Source: Streptomyces sp. SLBN-31 (lineage in GTDB: Bacteria > Actinomycetota > Actinomycetes > Streptomycetales > Streptomycetaceae). Taken from it: a stretch of 64,000 nt of DNA. The position numbers and the translations under genes are program-made. The notes beneath the pieces were generated by a model. That model made no database searches. It saw nothing but the letters and a program-made list of their open reading frames with translations, and had not been told where the DNA came from. Where the stretch lies: positions 2,728,001 through 2,792,000 of the forward strand of contig NZ_VFNC01000002.1 of assembly GCF_006715395.1 (NCBI RefSeq). Direction: 5' to 3'. Below are positions 25,139 through 35,600 of this stretch, piece by piece (positions within the stretch are counted from its first letter, which is position 1; each line of letters begins with the position of its first letter).

Positions 25139-26608
25139 ATGTTTGGCATCTATCTCAAGCGCGAACTGGGCCGCAGAAAGAAGGCGGCCCTGGTCATCGC
25201 ACTGGGTCTGGCGCTCGGTATCGCGCTGGTCATCACCGTCAACTCGGTGTCGGCCGGTATGACGCAGGCACAGGACAAGGTCCTCAAGTCGCTTTACGGC
25301 CTCGGCACGGACATGACCGTGACCAAGGCGCAGTCGGCCCCCAAGGCGGGCAGCTCGCAGGGCCCGAACTTCAAGTTCGACGCGAAGTCGAGCAGCAGCA
25401 ACAAGCAGAGTTCGGACCGGGTGATGACTCAGGGCGGTCAGGCTCTGTCGTCCTCGCTGGTCAGCAAAGTGGGCGCGCAGAAGGGCGTGGCGAGCGCGGT
25501 CGGCGCCCTCACGCTGAACGTCACCAAGGTCGACGGCTCCTTCACCCAGGGCAAGGCCAAGTCCTCCACGTCGTCCTCCTCGGGCTCCCAGCAGCAGGGC
25601 GGCCCGGGCGGCGGCACGAGCAGCGGCGGCGGTCAGCCGCAGGTCCAGGGCGGCGGCGCGAACTTCAGCGTCAACTCCTACTCCGTGGCCGGCATCGACA
25701 TCACGAACCAGGACCTGGGCCCGCTCGCCACCTCCAAGATCACCTCGGGCAGGACCTTCACCTCCGCGCAGACGAACGCGAAGGTCGCCGTGGTCAGCAA
25801 GTCCTACGCCAAGACCAAGAAGTACAAGGTCGGTTCGACCTTCAAGATCTCCGGCACCAAGTTCACGGTCATCGGCATCGCGACGCCCGACAGCAGCGAG
25901 TCGACCACCGACGTCTTCGTCCCGCTCAAGCAGGCGCAGACGCTGGGCGACGCGAAGAACAAGGTCACCACGATCTACGTCAAGGCGACCGACTCCCAGC
26001 GGATCTCGGCCGTGAAGAAGGCGATCCAGTCCAACATCTCCGGTACGACGGTCACCACCTCCGCCGACCTCGCGTCCACCGTCTCCGGCTCCCTGTCCAC
26101 CGCCTCCAACCTGGCCACCAGCGTCGGCAAGTGGCTGTCGATCGCGGTGCTGGCCGCGGCGTTCCTGGTGGCGGCGCTGCTGACCTCGTCCGCGGTCTCC
26201 CGCCGGGTGCGTGAGTTCGGCACCCTGAAGGCGCTGGGCTGGCCGAGCCGCAAGGTGACCCGGCAGGTCGTCGGCGAGTCCATGGTCAACGGCCTGATCG
26301 GCGGCGGCCTCGGCATCGCGCTCGGCCTCGCCGCCGCCTACGCGGTCACCGCGATCAGCCCGAAGCTGACCGCGCAGCTCGGCAGCAGCGGTGGCGGCAT
26401 GGGCGGGCCCGGCGGCGGTCCCGGCGGCGGCCCCGGTCAGCAGTCGGCCTCCAGCACCATGGAGATCGCCCTGTCCGCCCCGGTCTCCCTGACCACCATC
26501 GCGCTCGCGGTGGGTCTGGCGGTCACCGGCGGCCTGATCGCCGGCGCGATGGGCGGCTGGCGCGCCTCCCGCATGCGCCCGGCGGACGCCCTGCGCAGCG
26601 TCTCGTAA
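25139..26608 (+). CDS. MacB/FtsX-type ABC transporter permease
   Basis: A 489-residue membrane protein: an N-terminal helix (ALVIALGLALGIALVITVNSVS), a large extracytoplasmic MacB_PCD-like domain rich in Ser/Gly/Gln (including a GGGQPQVQGGG-type linker), then three C-terminal helices. The conserved FtsX stretch RRVREFGTLKALGWPSRKV lies after the second helix. Such permeases work with a LolD/MacB ATPase as mechanotransmitters, exporting lipids or peptides or driving envelope processes. The partner ATPase follows after 85 bases. Confidence 0.9.
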   Translation: MFGIYLKRELGRRKKAALVIALGLALGIALVITVNSVSAGMTQAQDKVLKSLYGLGTDMTVTKAQSAPKAGSSQGPNFKFDAKSSSSNKQSSDRVMTQGGQALSSSLVSKVGAQKGVASAVGALTLNVTKVDGSFTQGKAKSSTSSSSGSQQQGGPGGGTSSGGGQPQVQGGGANFSVNSYSVAGIDITNQDLGPLATSKITSGRTFTSAQTNAKVAVVSKSYAKTKKYKVGSTFKISGTKFTVIGIATPDSSESTTDVFVPLKQAQTLGDAKNKVTTIYVKATDSQRISAVKKAIQSNISGTTVTTSADLASTVSGSLSTASNLATSVGKWLSIAVLAAAFLVAALLTSSAVSRRVREFGTLKALGWPSRKVTRQVVGESMVNGLIGGGLGIALGLAAAYAVTAISPKLTAQLGSSGGGMGGPGGGPGGGPGQQSASSTMEIALSAPVSLTTIALAVGLAVTGGLIAGAMGGWRASRMRPADALRSVS

Positions 26609-26693
26609 CACCCCGCCCCCGAACCGGGGCGCCGCCTCCCTACATCCCCCCGGGAGGCGGCGCCCCACCCCATACCTTCCTGTGGAGAACTCC

Positions 26694-27410
26694 ATGTACA
26701 GACTCACCGGCGTCACCAAGCGCTACACGCGGGGCAAGGAGACGGTGGAGGCGCTGCGCGGCGTCGACCTGACCATCGCCGACGGCGACCAGCTCGTCAT
26801 CCAGGGCCCCACCGGCGGCGGCAAGTCCACACTGCTGCAGATGATCGGCGGCCTGGACCGGCCGACCGAGGGCAGTGTCGAGCTGGACGGCGTCGACCTG
26901 GCCCGCATCAGCGAGACCAAGCTGACCCGGGTGCGCGCCGAGAACATCGGCATCATCTTCCAGTCGTTCAACCTCATCCCGACGCTGACCGCGCAGGAGA
27001 ACGTCGAGACGGCCCTGGTGCCGCTGGGCGTTAAGCCCGCCGAGCGCCGGGAGCGCGCCGCCGAGGCGCTGCGCTCGGTCGGTCTCGGCGAGCGGCTCGG
27101 CCATGCCCCGTCGGAGATGTCCGGCGGCCAGCAGCAGCGCGTCGCCATCGCCCGCGCGCTGGTGAAGAAGCCGAAGGTGCTGCTGGCCGACGAGCCCACC
27201 GGCAACCTGGACGAGGGCACCCGCGACGACATCATGGCCCTGCTGGAGGGGCTGTGGCGCGAGCACGGACTGACGTTCGTCATGGTCACCCACGACTCCT
27301 CCATCGCCCGCCGCGCCCCGCGCCTGGCCACCATCAAGGCGGGGTCGCTGACGCTGACGGAGCAACAGCCGCACGGCGTGGGGGCGTACGACGGTCAGGT
27401 CGCCCACTGA
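26694..27410 (+). CDS. ABC transporter ATP-binding protein (MacB/LolD type)
   Basis: A 238-residue ATPase with Walker A GPTGGGKST, Q-loop FQSFNLIPTLTAQENV, signature LSGGQ-equivalent MSGGQQQR, Walker B VLLADEPTGNLD and the switch His in VTHD. The sequence PTGNLD and the length are typical of the MacB/LolD/FtsE branch. It pairs with the permease just upstream. It is convergent with the aldo-keto reductase gene, with a hairpin between. Confidence 0.95.
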   Translation: MYRLTGVTKRYTRGKETVEALRGVDLTIADGDQLVIQGPTGGGKSTLLQMIGGLDRPTEGSVELDGVDLARISETKLTRVRAENIGIIFQSFNLIPTLTAQENVETALVPLGVKPAERRERAAEALRSVGLGERLGHAPSEMSGGQQQRVAIARALVKKPKVLLADEPTGNLDEGTRDDIMALLEGLWREHGLTFVMVTHDSSIARRAPRLATIKAGSLTLTEQQPHGVGAYDGQVAH

Positions 27411-27418
27411 CCCTGTCC

Positions 27419-27439
27419 AGCGGGCCCGTCGGGGCCGCT
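27419..27439. terminator. Hairpin between convergent genes
   Basis: AGCGGGCCCGTCGGGGCCGCT forms a 9-bp stem around GTC with one symmetrical G-G mismatch. It lies directly between the ABC ATPase stop and the aldo-keto reductase stop and could serve both. There is no U-tract, as is usual in Streptomyces. Confidence 0.5.
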
Positions 27440-28419
27440 CACCTGCCCAGGATCCGGTCGATCTCGGTCAACTGGCCCGCGGTGAGCGGCCCCTTGGCGA
27501 TGGCGCCGGCGTTCTGCTCGGCCTGGGCGACCGAACGGAAGCCGGGGATGGGAACCGTGCGGGGACTGCGGGCCCAGATCCAGCCGAGGGCGCCCTGGGC
27601 GAGCGTACGGCCGTCGCTGGTGAGGATCTCCCTCATGGCGTCGACGCGGGAGAGCCAGTCGGACGCGGCCCCCGAGCCCTCCTCGAAACCCGGCAGCCAG
27701 GCCGGCGGCCTGCTGCGGATGTCGCCCGCCTGCAGCTCGCCCTGACGCCTGCCCGCCAGCAACCCCATCGCCAGGGGGCTGCGGTCGATGCTCGCCAGGC
27801 CCGTCTCCTCGCACAGGGCGAGCATCTCGGGAGCGTCCTGGAACACGTTCAGCGCGTGCTGTACGGCGGTGCAGTGGGCGCCTTCGGCGAAGACGGCGGC
27901 GCGGGCGGGGTCGTCGGTGCTCCAGGCGTAGGCGCGGATCAGCCCCTCCTGTACCAACTCCTCGCAGGCGTCGCGGAGTCGGCCGCCCTGTTCGGGGTGG
28001 GCGTCGGAGATGTGGAGCTGGTACAGGTCCACGTAGTCGGTGCCGAGACGGGCGAGCGAGGCGGTGAGCGCCTCGCGGACGTACTCCGCCGAGACGTCCG
28101 CGCCCTTGAGAGCGCGGGTGCTCTCGTCGAAGAGGTTGCCCCACTTGGTGGCGAGGACCACGTCCGCGCGCCGCTTGCCGAGCGCCCGGCCCAGCACGCG
28201 CTCGCTGTGCCCGGTGCCGTACACATCGGCCGTGTCGAAGAAGGTCACCCCGAGGTCGAGGGCGCGGCGGACCGCGCGTACGGACTCCTCGTCGTCGACC
28301 TTTCCCCAGCCGAGAGGCCGGCCGTCCGGGTCGGACCACTCACCGCCGATCGCCCAGCAGCCGAAGCCGAGGGCGCTGACCTCTATCCCGCTGCGTCCCA
28401 AAGTCCTCTTGGTCTCCAT
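27439..28419 (-). CDS. Aldo/keto reductase
   Basis: A 326-residue NADPH-dependent (beta/alpha)8-barrel reductase. The catalytic tetrad is readable: Asp and Tyr in FFDTADVYGTGHSE, Lys in VLATKWGN, His in YQLHISD. The C-terminal coenzyme-binding segment has TVPIPGFRSVAQAEQN. It resembles the YajO/Tas-like group. The ATG at 28419 lies 8 bases after TACCGT with no Shine-Dalgarno; the longer in-frame start at 28458 is not supported by homology. Confidence 0.92.
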   Translation of the reverse strand: METKRTLGRSGIEVSALGFGCWAIGGEWSDPDGRPLGWGKVDDEESVRAVRRALDLGVTFFDTADVYGTGHSERVLGRALGKRRADVVLATKWGNLFDESTRALKGADVSAEYVREALTASLARLGTDYVDLYQLHISDAHPEQGGRLRDACEELVQEGLIRAYAWSTDDPARAAVFAEGAHCTAVQHALNVFQDAPEMLALCEETGLASIDRSPLAMGLLAGRRQGELQAGDIRSRPPAWLPGFEEGSGAASDWLSRVDAMREILTSDGRTLAQGALGWIWARSPRTVPIPGFRSVAQAEQNAGAIAKGPLTAGQLTEIDRILGR

Positions 28420-28427
28420 GGACACAG

Positions 28428-28433
28428 ACGGTA
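28428..28433 (-). promoter_or_regulatory. -10 box of leaderless aldo-keto reductase promoter
   Basis: TACCGT on the minus strand, 8 bases before the ATG. Confidence 0.45.
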
Positions 28434-28476
28434 GGACTTGGAGTGCACCCCAGGGCAAGCCCTTTCACCGGACGCG

Positions 28477-28803
28477 TCACACCTGCCCGGTCTCGAACCG
28501 GGCGATCCTGCCGTCGTCGGTGACGTCGAAACTCCAGCGGGTGCGCATCTCGCCCCAGGCGTCGTTGCGGTAGTGGGCGACCAGTGCCCGGCCGCCCCTG
28601 GACTCGTTGTCGACGTCCAGGTGACCGTTGGAGGAGAAGATCTCCCGGTCGATCCAGTCACCGAGGTCGCGGTCGGAGCCGTCGTCCGACATGGTCGCGT
28701 CGTCGGTGAGCAGGGCCATGAACGCGTCGCGGTCGTGGGCGTTGACGGCGGTGACGAAGGCACGCACGACCGGGTCGCTGAGTTTTGCCGGCTGAATCGT
28801 CAT
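28477..28803 (-). CDS. SnoaL/NTF2-like small protein
   Basis: A 108-residue protein with the NTF2-like cone fold pattern: helix (VVRAFVTAVNAHDRDAFMALL), T-D-D-A, a central helix, then strands ending RWSFDVTDDGRIARFETGQ. The family covers polyketide cyclases, isomerases and many scaffold proteins. No catalytic residue set can be assigned. The ATG at 28803 is chosen; an upstream in-frame ATG would add five residues. Confidence 0.82.
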   Translation of the reverse strand: MTIQPAKLSDPVVRAFVTAVNAHDRDAFMALLTDDATMSDDGSDRDLGDWIDREIFSSNGHLDVDNESRGGRALVAHYRNDAWGEMRTRWSFDVTDDGRIARFETGQV

Positions 28804-28991
28804 GCCAGCCAGACTCACACCGCTCCCCTGCCGCCGCCACCGGAACGGCGGCGCGCGGAAGTCCGCCGGGTGCCGGCGGTGCGACGGTGGATACGCGGAG
28901 GGGACTTTCCTGTGTCTGCTGCGGTGGATACGTGCAAGGGCCGCCCCGTGTCTGCCACCGTTGTCCGTTCCTGTTCTTCCCGGGAGTCATC

Positions 28992-29558
28992 GTGACTGCT
29001 TTCGACCGGCGTGATGTGGGCCTGCTGCTGCTCCGGCTGGGGGCCGGGGGTGTGCTGGCGGCGCACGGCGCGCAGAAGCTGCTGGGCTGGTTCGGCGGCC
29101 ACGGCATCGAGGGGACGGGCCAGTTCATGGAGTCCGTCGGTTACGCGCCGGGCCGGGCGAGCGCGACGGCGGCGGGCCTGGCGGAGGCGGGCGGCGGCAC
29201 ACTGCTGGCACTGGGCCTGGCGACGCCCGCGGCCGGTGCGGCGGCGGCCGGCGCGATGGCGGGAGCGGCCGCGGTGCACGCCCCGAACGGCTTCTTCAAC
29301 CAGGAGGGCGGCTACGAGTACGCGGCCACCCTGGGTCTGGCCGCCACCGGCCTGGCGGTCACCGGACCCGGCCGGCTCTCCCTCGACCACGCCCTCGGCC
29401 ACGCCCTCGACCGCGGCTGGATGGTGCCGGCGGCACTCGGCGCGACGGCGGCGGTCACGGCGATGGTCGTGGGCGCGCGGAACCGGCGGCTGCGCAAGCC
29501 GGAGCAGGACGAGGCGGCGGCAGGGTTCGACTCCCAGGAGTCGCTGTCCGGGGAGTGA
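28992..29558 (+). CDS. DoxX-family membrane protein
   Basis: A 188-residue protein with four hydrophobic segments and the DoxX hallmarks LLLLRLGAGGVLAAHGAQKLLGWFGG in the first helix and GLAEAGGG in the second. An NGFFNQEGGYEY segment is also typical. Relatives take part in thiosulfate/quinone oxidation or redox homeostasis (MSMEG DoxX with SodA/SseA), but most have no known role. The GTG start has GGGAG upstream. It ends 24 bases before the MazG-like gene, so the two probably form an operon. Confidence 0.88.
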   Translation: MTAFDRRDVGLLLLRLGAGGVLAAHGAQKLLGWFGGHGIEGTGQFMESVGYAPGRASATAAGLAEAGGGTLLALGLATPAAGAAAAGAMAGAAAVHAPNGFFNQEGGYEYAATLGLAATGLAVTGPGRLSLDHALGHALDRGWMVPAALGATAAVTAMVVGARNRRLRKPEQDEAAAGFDSQESLSGE

Positions 29559-29582
29559 CCCTTCTTTGGGAAGGTGGGTCCC

Positions 29583-29960
29583 ATGACCGATCAGCCCGCC
29601 TCCTCCGGTACCTGCTCCCCCTCCTCCCCCGACCTCTGGTCCTCCGTCGACGCCCTGTGGACCTGGCTGGACGGCGACCGCGCGCACGACGGCGGGGAGG
29701 GTCTCCTCCTGCGCATCCTCAAACTCTCCGAGGAGGTCGGCGAGGTCGCCCAGGCCGTGATCGGGGTGACCGGCCAGAACCCCCGCAAGGGCGTGACCCA
29801 CACCTGGGAGGACGTCCAGGGTGAGCTGTGCGACGTGGTGATCACGGCACTGGTGGCCCTGCGCACGCTCACCCCGGACACCCGCGAGGTCTTCACCCGG
29901 CACCTGGAGCGGGTCACGGCACGTTCCCTCGGACCGTCCGCGCCCGCCCGGCGGAAGTGA
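29583..29960 (+). CDS. MazG-like nucleotide pyrophosphohydrolase family protein
   Basis: A 125-residue all-alpha NTP pyrophosphohydrolase-like protein. Metal-binding acidic residues are arranged as in MazG/dUTPase-like folds: LSEEVGEVAQAV (E-x-x-E) and QGELCDVVITAL (E-x-x-D). The family hydrolyses non-canonical or damaged NTPs. It is a single-domain small member and lies just downstream of the DoxX gene. Confidence 0.87.
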   Translation: MTDQPASSGTCSPSSPDLWSSVDALWTWLDGDRAHDGGEGLLLRILKLSEEVGEVAQAVIGVTGQNPRKGVTHTWEDVQGELCDVVITALVALRTLTPDTREVFTRHLERVTARSLGPSAPARRK

Positions 29961-30067
29961 CGGAACGGCAAACACGGCAGCCCCCTCCAGGGGCGGGTCC
30001 CTTCTTCGGACACACAGCGCTGGGCTTCCCCCACGGGCAGCCGTGTGCGCGGATATTGGGCAACTCA

Positions 30068-30096
30068 TTGACCGGTGCAGAAAAACTGCCTACATT
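30068..30096 (+). promoter_or_regulatory. Housekeeping-type promoter upstream of the DHA2 exporter
   Basis: TTGACC, a 17-base spacer, then TACATT: a close match to the sigma70/HrdB consensus (TTGACN-N16-18-TANNNT). It lies about 55 bases before the GTG at 30152. Confidence 0.65.
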
Positions 30097-30151
30097 CGCA
30101 GCGTTTCCCGGCGCCGCCCGTCCCCGTCCTCCGCTCGAAGGGGAGCCCCAC

Positions 30152-31762
30152 GTGTCCACCGAAACCCGCACCCAACCCGGCAGCACCGCCACCGAACCGG
30201 CGTCCGGCGGACTGCCCGTCGGCACGCTGGTGGCCGGCTGTTTCGCGGTCTGCCTGGCCCAGATCGCCCTCGCCATGCCGGCCACCCTCAACGGTCTCTT
30301 CCAGGAGGACCTGCACCCCGTCGGCTCGCAGCTGACCTGGATCTCGGACGCGTTCCTGCTGCCGGTGTCGGTGCTGGAGCTGACGTTCGGCGTGCTCGGC
30401 GACCTGTTCGGCCGCAAGCGGCTGCTGGTCGGCGGCGGCGGACTGCTCGTGCTCGGCGAGGCGCTGGCCGCCGCCAGCACCGGCATCCATGTCCTCTGGG
30501 TGGGACAGGCCATCGCCGGCCTGGGCGCGGCGGCACTGTTCCCGACGTCCCTCGCGATGATCGCCGCCGGCACGCACTCGGCCCGGGACCGGGCCCGCAC
30601 CATCACCATCTGGGCCGCCGCCCTCTCCAGCGGCGGATTCGTCGCCCCCGTGCTCGGCGGCATCACCGGCAACTACGGTTCCTGGCGCTGGGCGTTCATC
30701 GTCGTCACCGGCCTGGCACTGGTCAGCACGCTGCTCAGCCAGCTCTTCGCCCGCGACTCCAGCGCTCCGGAGGGCCGTTCACTCGACCTGGCCGGCCAGA
30801 TCACCATCGGCGTCGGCATGTTCGCCCTGCTCTACGCGGTGATCCAGGGCCCGGCGGACGGCTGGACCGCGACACCGGTGGTGATCGCCTACGTCGTCGC
30901 CGTGGTGTTCGTCGGCCTGTTCGTCGTGGCCGAACTGCGCGCGGACGCGCCGCTGTTGCGCCTCGACCTGTTCCGCAACAGGGCGTTCGCGGTGGCGTCG
31001 TTCGTCGCGGTGGTCGGCATGTTCAGCTACCTCGGCACCGCGTACGCCACCAGCATCCGGCTCGGTCCGATCCAGCACCAGAGCCCGCTGCGCGGCTCGT
31101 TCGCGTTCATTCTCCTCAACGCCTGGACACTGCTGCTGATGCCGCTGATCTCCCGGCTGCTGGAGCGGGTCAGCGCGCGCTGGGTACTCGGCTCCGGTCT
31201 CGGTCTGATGGCTGCGGGCGACTTCGTCGCCGCCACCCTCTCGGTCCACGACCGCGCCCTGACCTCGCTGATCCTCCCCATCGGCCTGGTCGGCATCGGT
31301 TTCGCGCTGACCGTCTCCTCGATCACGGCGACCGCCGTCAACACGGTCGAGGTCCGCTACGCGGGCATGGCCAGCGCCTCCACCAGCCTGCTGCGCGACT
31401 TCGGCTTCACGCTCGGCCCGGCGGTCATCGGCGCGATCGCGCTCAGCCGCGCCGCCGACGAGTTCACCCGGAAGCTCGCCGCCTCCGACCTGTCCGCCCA
31501 GGCCAAGGCCGCGGCGGCGCAGGTCGCGGCGGAGGGCGGTCCGCTCGCCTCCAACTCGGTCCCCCCGGCGTCCCCGCCGGGCGGTGGCGTGCCGATCGCC
31601 CTCGAGGCCCTCGGCAACGGCTACGCGATCGGGTACGTCGTCTGCGGCATCGCCGCTCTCGCCTGCTGTCTGCTCAGCGTGGTCGCGCTGCGCGGCAAGG
31701 GCCAGGAGGACGCGACGGTGGGCATCGCCAAGGAGGAGGAAGCGGCGGCGGTGACGGCCTGA
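30152..31762 (+). CDS. DHA2-type MFS exporter (14 helices)
   Basis: A 536-residue drug:H+ antiporter-2-like transporter. ISDAFLLPVSVLELTFGVLGDLFGRKRLLVGG contains the DHA2 motif A region, and AALSSGGFVAPVLGGITGNYGSWRWAF is the motif C and following GSWRWAF signature. The count and spacing of helices fit a 14-TM exporter. The start is GTG with AAGGGGAGC upstream, behind a good housekeeping promoter. No adjacent TetR or MarR regulator is seen. Confidence 0.92.
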   Translation: MSTETRTQPGSTATEPASGGLPVGTLVAGCFAVCLAQIALAMPATLNGLFQEDLHPVGSQLTWISDAFLLPVSVLELTFGVLGDLFGRKRLLVGGGGLLVLGEALAAASTGIHVLWVGQAIAGLGAAALFPTSLAMIAAGTHSARDRARTITIWAAALSSGGFVAPVLGGITGNYGSWRWAFIVVTGLALVSTLLSQLFARDSSAPEGRSLDLAGQITIGVGMFALLYAVIQGPADGWTATPVVIAYVVAVVFVGLFVVAELRADAPLLRLDLFRNRAFAVASFVAVVGMFSYLGTAYATSIRLGPIQHQSPLRGSFAFILLNAWTLLLMPLISRLLERVSARWVLGSGLGLMAAGDFVAATLSVHDRALTSLILPIGLVGIGFALTVSSITATAVNTVEVRYAGMASASTSLLRDFGFTLGPAVIGAIALSRAADEFTRKLAASDLSAQAKAAAAQVAAEGGPLASNSVPPASPPGGGVPIALEALGNGYAIGYVVCGIAALACCLLSVVALRGKGQEDATVGIAKEEEAAAVTA

Positions 31763-31885
31763 CCTGCGTTATGTCACCGCTGCGTCACAGGTGACGCACA
31801 GGGGAAACCCGTGGTGCCCGAGATCGGTCTCCCTCGGCGAAAGCCGGCGGGGACCGGCTCGTGCGAACCGACCTCGGGGGACCTC

Positions 31886-32596
31886 ATGCATCACGTCAAC
31901 ACTGTCCGCAAGGCCGCGCTGGCGGTGGCCGCGCTCTCCGCGACGCTGGCGGTGACCGCCTGCCAGCCGAGCGACTCCGCGTCCGGCACCGGCGGTTCCT
32001 CGCCCACGCCCAGCGCCTCCGCGTCCGCTTCCTCCTCGACGCCGGCCTCCTCGGCTCCGAGCTCCGCCCCGTCGACGCCGCCCGCGACCGCGTCCCCCGC
32101 CTCCCACTCCAGTGCCGGTTCCGGTTCGGGCTCCGGCTCCTCGGGTACGGCGCCGAAGACCTGTGCGGCGACCGCCCTGGACGTCACCGCCCACCAGGCC
32201 GCCAACCGGCCCGTCGGCACCGGAACCGGCGCGGCGGTCTTCGAGTTCACCAACACCTCCAAGCAGACCTGCGTCCTGCAGGGCCACCCCACCGTGGCCG
32301 GTGCCGGCAACGGCTCCCCGCAGCACAACGCCCCGCTGAAGGTGACGCCCACCGGCACGGCCACCCAGGTCAAGCTGGCCCCCGGTGGCAAGGCCTGGCT
32401 CAAGCTGACCTTCGTCCAGGTCCAGGGCGAGGCCGACGGTTACTGCAAGTCCGGCGCCACACCGACGACGTACCCGACGATGGTGATCGGTCTGCCGGGT
32501 GCCGGCTCCCACCAGGTCGCCCTGGACGACGGGGTGTTCGCCGAGTGCGACAACACGGTGACGGCCACGGCGGTGTCCGGGGCGGCGCTGTCCTGA
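31886..32596 (+). CDS. DUF4232-domain lipoprotein
   Basis: A 236-residue exported lipoprotein. The signal peptide ends in AVTAC; a Ser/Pro/Ala-rich spacer (about 25-85) spans the wall. A C-terminal DUF4232 domain has the typical TCAATAL, AAVFEFTNTSKQTCVLQGHPTV and late CDNTVTA segments, so two disulfides are probable. Function is unknown; such proteins are abundant in Streptomyces. The ATG at 31886 is chosen to give a proper signal sequence. Confidence 0.87.
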   Translation: MHHVNTVRKAALAVAALSATLAVTACQPSDSASGTGGSSPTPSASASASSSTPASSAPSSAPSTPPATASPASHSSAGSGSGSGSSGTAPKTCAATALDVTAHQAANRPVGTGTGAAVFEFTNTSKQTCVLQGHPTVAGAGNGSPQHNAPLKVTPTGTATQVKLAPGGKAWLKLTFVQVQGEADGYCKSGATPTTYPTMVIGLPGAGSHQVALDDGVFAECDNTVTATAVSGAALS

Positions 32597-32646
32597 CGCC
32601 TGTCCGGGAATAGCTGTTCGAAGGTACGAGCCACGGTTTCTGCGGC

Positions 32647-32652
32647 TACTGT
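32647..32652 (+). promoter_or_regulatory. -10 box of leaderless SARP promoter (32660 gene)
   Basis: TACTGT ends 7 bases before the GTG. The paralogous regulator at 54399 has the same arrangement. Confidence 0.5.
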
Positions 32653-32659
32653 CCCCGCC

Positions 32660-35600
32660 GTGGACACAAGTGCAATGGTGTCGTTCCGGTTCTCTCTGCT
32701 GGGCCCGCTGCGGGCCTGGCGGCAGGAGGCGGAGCTGACGCTCGGCCCCCCTCAGCAGCGCGCCGTCCTCGCGCTGTTGCTGCTGCGCCGGGGCCGGGCG
32801 GTCGGGGTCGGCGAACTGGTGGACGGGATATGGGGCACCGACCCGCCGACGGCCGCCGTCTCCGTGCTGCGCACCTATGTCTCCCGGCTGCGCAGACTCC
32901 TCGAACCCGACCGGCCCGCGGACGGGTCACCGCGGCTCGTGGTGTCCCTGGGCGACGGGTACGCCCTGCGCACCGACACCGTCGTCAGCGACCTCGACCG
33001 GTTCGAGGGCCTCGTCGCCCGGGCCGGGGCGCGGCACGCCGAGGGCGACGCTCCGGCCGCTGTGGAACTGCTGCGCGGCGCGCTGGATCTGTGGCAGGGC
33101 ACCCCGCTGGCCGGGGTGCCCGGACCGCGTGCCGAGGCCGAGCGACGCCAGTTGGAGGAACGGCGGCTGGCCGCCCTGGAGTCGCGGCTGCGCATCGAGC
33201 TCGACCTCGGGCAGCACGCCCGGGTGCTGCCCGAACTGACCGCCCTGTACGAGGCGCACCCCCTGCGGGAGGCGCTGTGTGAACTCCTCGTCCTCGCCCT
33301 GTACCGGAGCGGACGGCGGGCGGAGGCCCTCGCCGTGTACGACCGCACCCGGCGCACCCTCGTCGACGAACTCGGCATCGAACCCGGCCCGTCGCTGCTC
33401 GCCGTGCGTGCCGGGCTCCACGCGGAAGAGGGCCACGGTTCGGCGGAACCGCCCTCCCGGCGGCAGGCACCCGGCGACCTCTCCGGTACGGCGACGGATG
33501 CCGGCCACCTCGCCGGCCCGATCACCGCGACCGGCGACCTGTTCGGTGCGCCGGGGGCCGGCTTCGGCGCGGCGACCGCAGCAGGTGGGCCGGGCGAAGT
33601 GGCCTTCGGCGACGGCGGGAACGGGCTCGTGGACGCGGGGGGCGCGGACGGGGCCCGGGACGGGCAGGACGGTCCCGGCCTTCCTGTGAGTGCCGTACGG
33701 CCTTCCCAACTGCCCACCGATCTGCCGACGTTCACCGGACGTCGCGCCCAACTGGACGGGGCCGCAGCGCTGCTGCCCGACCGCGGGCGTCCGCAGACCA
33801 GTGTCATCGGCCTGATCAGCGGGATGGCCGGCGCGGGCAAGACGACCCTCGCCGTGCACTGGGCGCACCGGATCGCCCACCGCTTCCCCGACGGCAACCT
33901 CTACGTCAACCTGCGCGGCTACGACCCGTCCGGCTCGCGGATGAACCCCGGCGAGGCGATCGAGACGTTCCTCGTCGCGCTCGGCGTCGCCCAGCAGGCG
34001 GTCCCGGAGGAGCTGGAGGCGCGGGCCGCGCTCTACCGCGGTGTCCTCGCCGACCGGCGCGTGCTGATCGTGCTGGACAACGCCGCCGACAGCGAGCAGG
34101 TGACGCCGCTGCTGCCCGCGGCCCCCGGCTGCCTCGTCATCGTCACCAGCCGCAGCCGGCTCAGCGGCCTGGTCGCCCGGCACGGCGCCCATCCGCTCGC
34201 GCTGAACCCACTGTCCGCCGAGGAATCCCTCGAACTGCTCGCCCGGCGGCTGGGCGACGTCCGTGTCGACGCCGAACCGGAAGCCGCCCGGGCCATCGTC
34301 GCCCTGTGCGCCGGGCTGCCGCTGGCCCTGTCGATCGTGGCGGCGCGGGCCGCCCTCAACCCCGGTTTCCGGCTCGCCGGCATCGCCGAGGAGCTCCGCC
34401 AGGACCACGGCAGCCTGGACGCCTTCGCCGGCGGCGACGCCGGCACCGACGCCCGCGCCGTGTTCTCGTGGTCGTACCACGCCCTGTCGCCCGAGGCGGC
34501 CGGTCTCTTCCGGCGGCTCGCCCTGCACCCCGGTCCGGACATCACCGTCGCCGCGGCAGCCGCGCTGGCCGGCGTGCCCCGCCGCCGGGTCCGCACCCCG
34601 CTGACCGAGCTGACCGGGGCGAGCCTGCTCATCGAACGGGCCCCGGGCCGGTACGTCTTCCACGACCTGCTGCGCGCCTACGCGGCGGAGCTCACCGAGG
34701 CCGAGGACGGCGAGGAGGTGTGCCGGGCGGCGCTGCTGCGGATGCACGATCACTTCCTGTTCACCGCGCACGACGCCTCCATGGTCCTCGACCCCTTCCG
34801 GGAGACCATCCCCCTCCCGGCGAGCACAACGGACGCCACGCCACTACGGTTCAACGACCGGGCGGAAGCGACCGCTTGGCTGCGCACGGAGCGGTACGTG
34901 CTGCGCGAGATCGTCGCGCACGCCGCCACCCACGGCTTCGACACACACGCGTGGCGTACCGCGGCGGCCCTGGACGTCTACTTCAACCGGCTCGGCTACT
35001 GGCACGACCTCCTGGAGATCAACGGCGCGGCGCTGCGGTCGGCCCGCACGCTCGGCTCCGTGACCGGCGAGGCGTACTCGCTGTGCGGGCTCGGCGTCGC
35101 GCACTCCCAGCTCAACCACGCCACGCAGGCCCGGCGTCATCTCGAGGACGCGCTGGAACTGTTCCGGTCCGCCGACCACGCCGGCGGCCAGGCCCGGGTG
35201 CACCGCGGCCTTGCCTACCTGTGCAACCGGACGGACCGCCGCCCCGCCGCGCTCGACCACTACACGCGGGCCATCGAGCTGTACCGGGCCGAGGACGACC
35301 GCAGCGGCGAGGCCGGTGTGCTCAACCAGGTCGCGTGGACGTACATCCTGCTGGGAGAGCACGAGAAGGCCCTCGAACGCTGCGAGGAGGCCGTCCTGTT
35401 CTACCAGGAGCTCAACGACCCCTACGGCGAGGCCTCGACGCAGGACACGCTCGGCTACGCCCTGCACCATCTCGCCCACCACGCGGAGGCCATCGGGCAC
35501 TTCGAGAGGTCGGCGCGGCTGTTCCACGGGATCGGCGACCGCTACCTCGAATCCGACGTGCTGCGGCACCTCGCCGACGCCCGTCTCGCCACCGGCGACC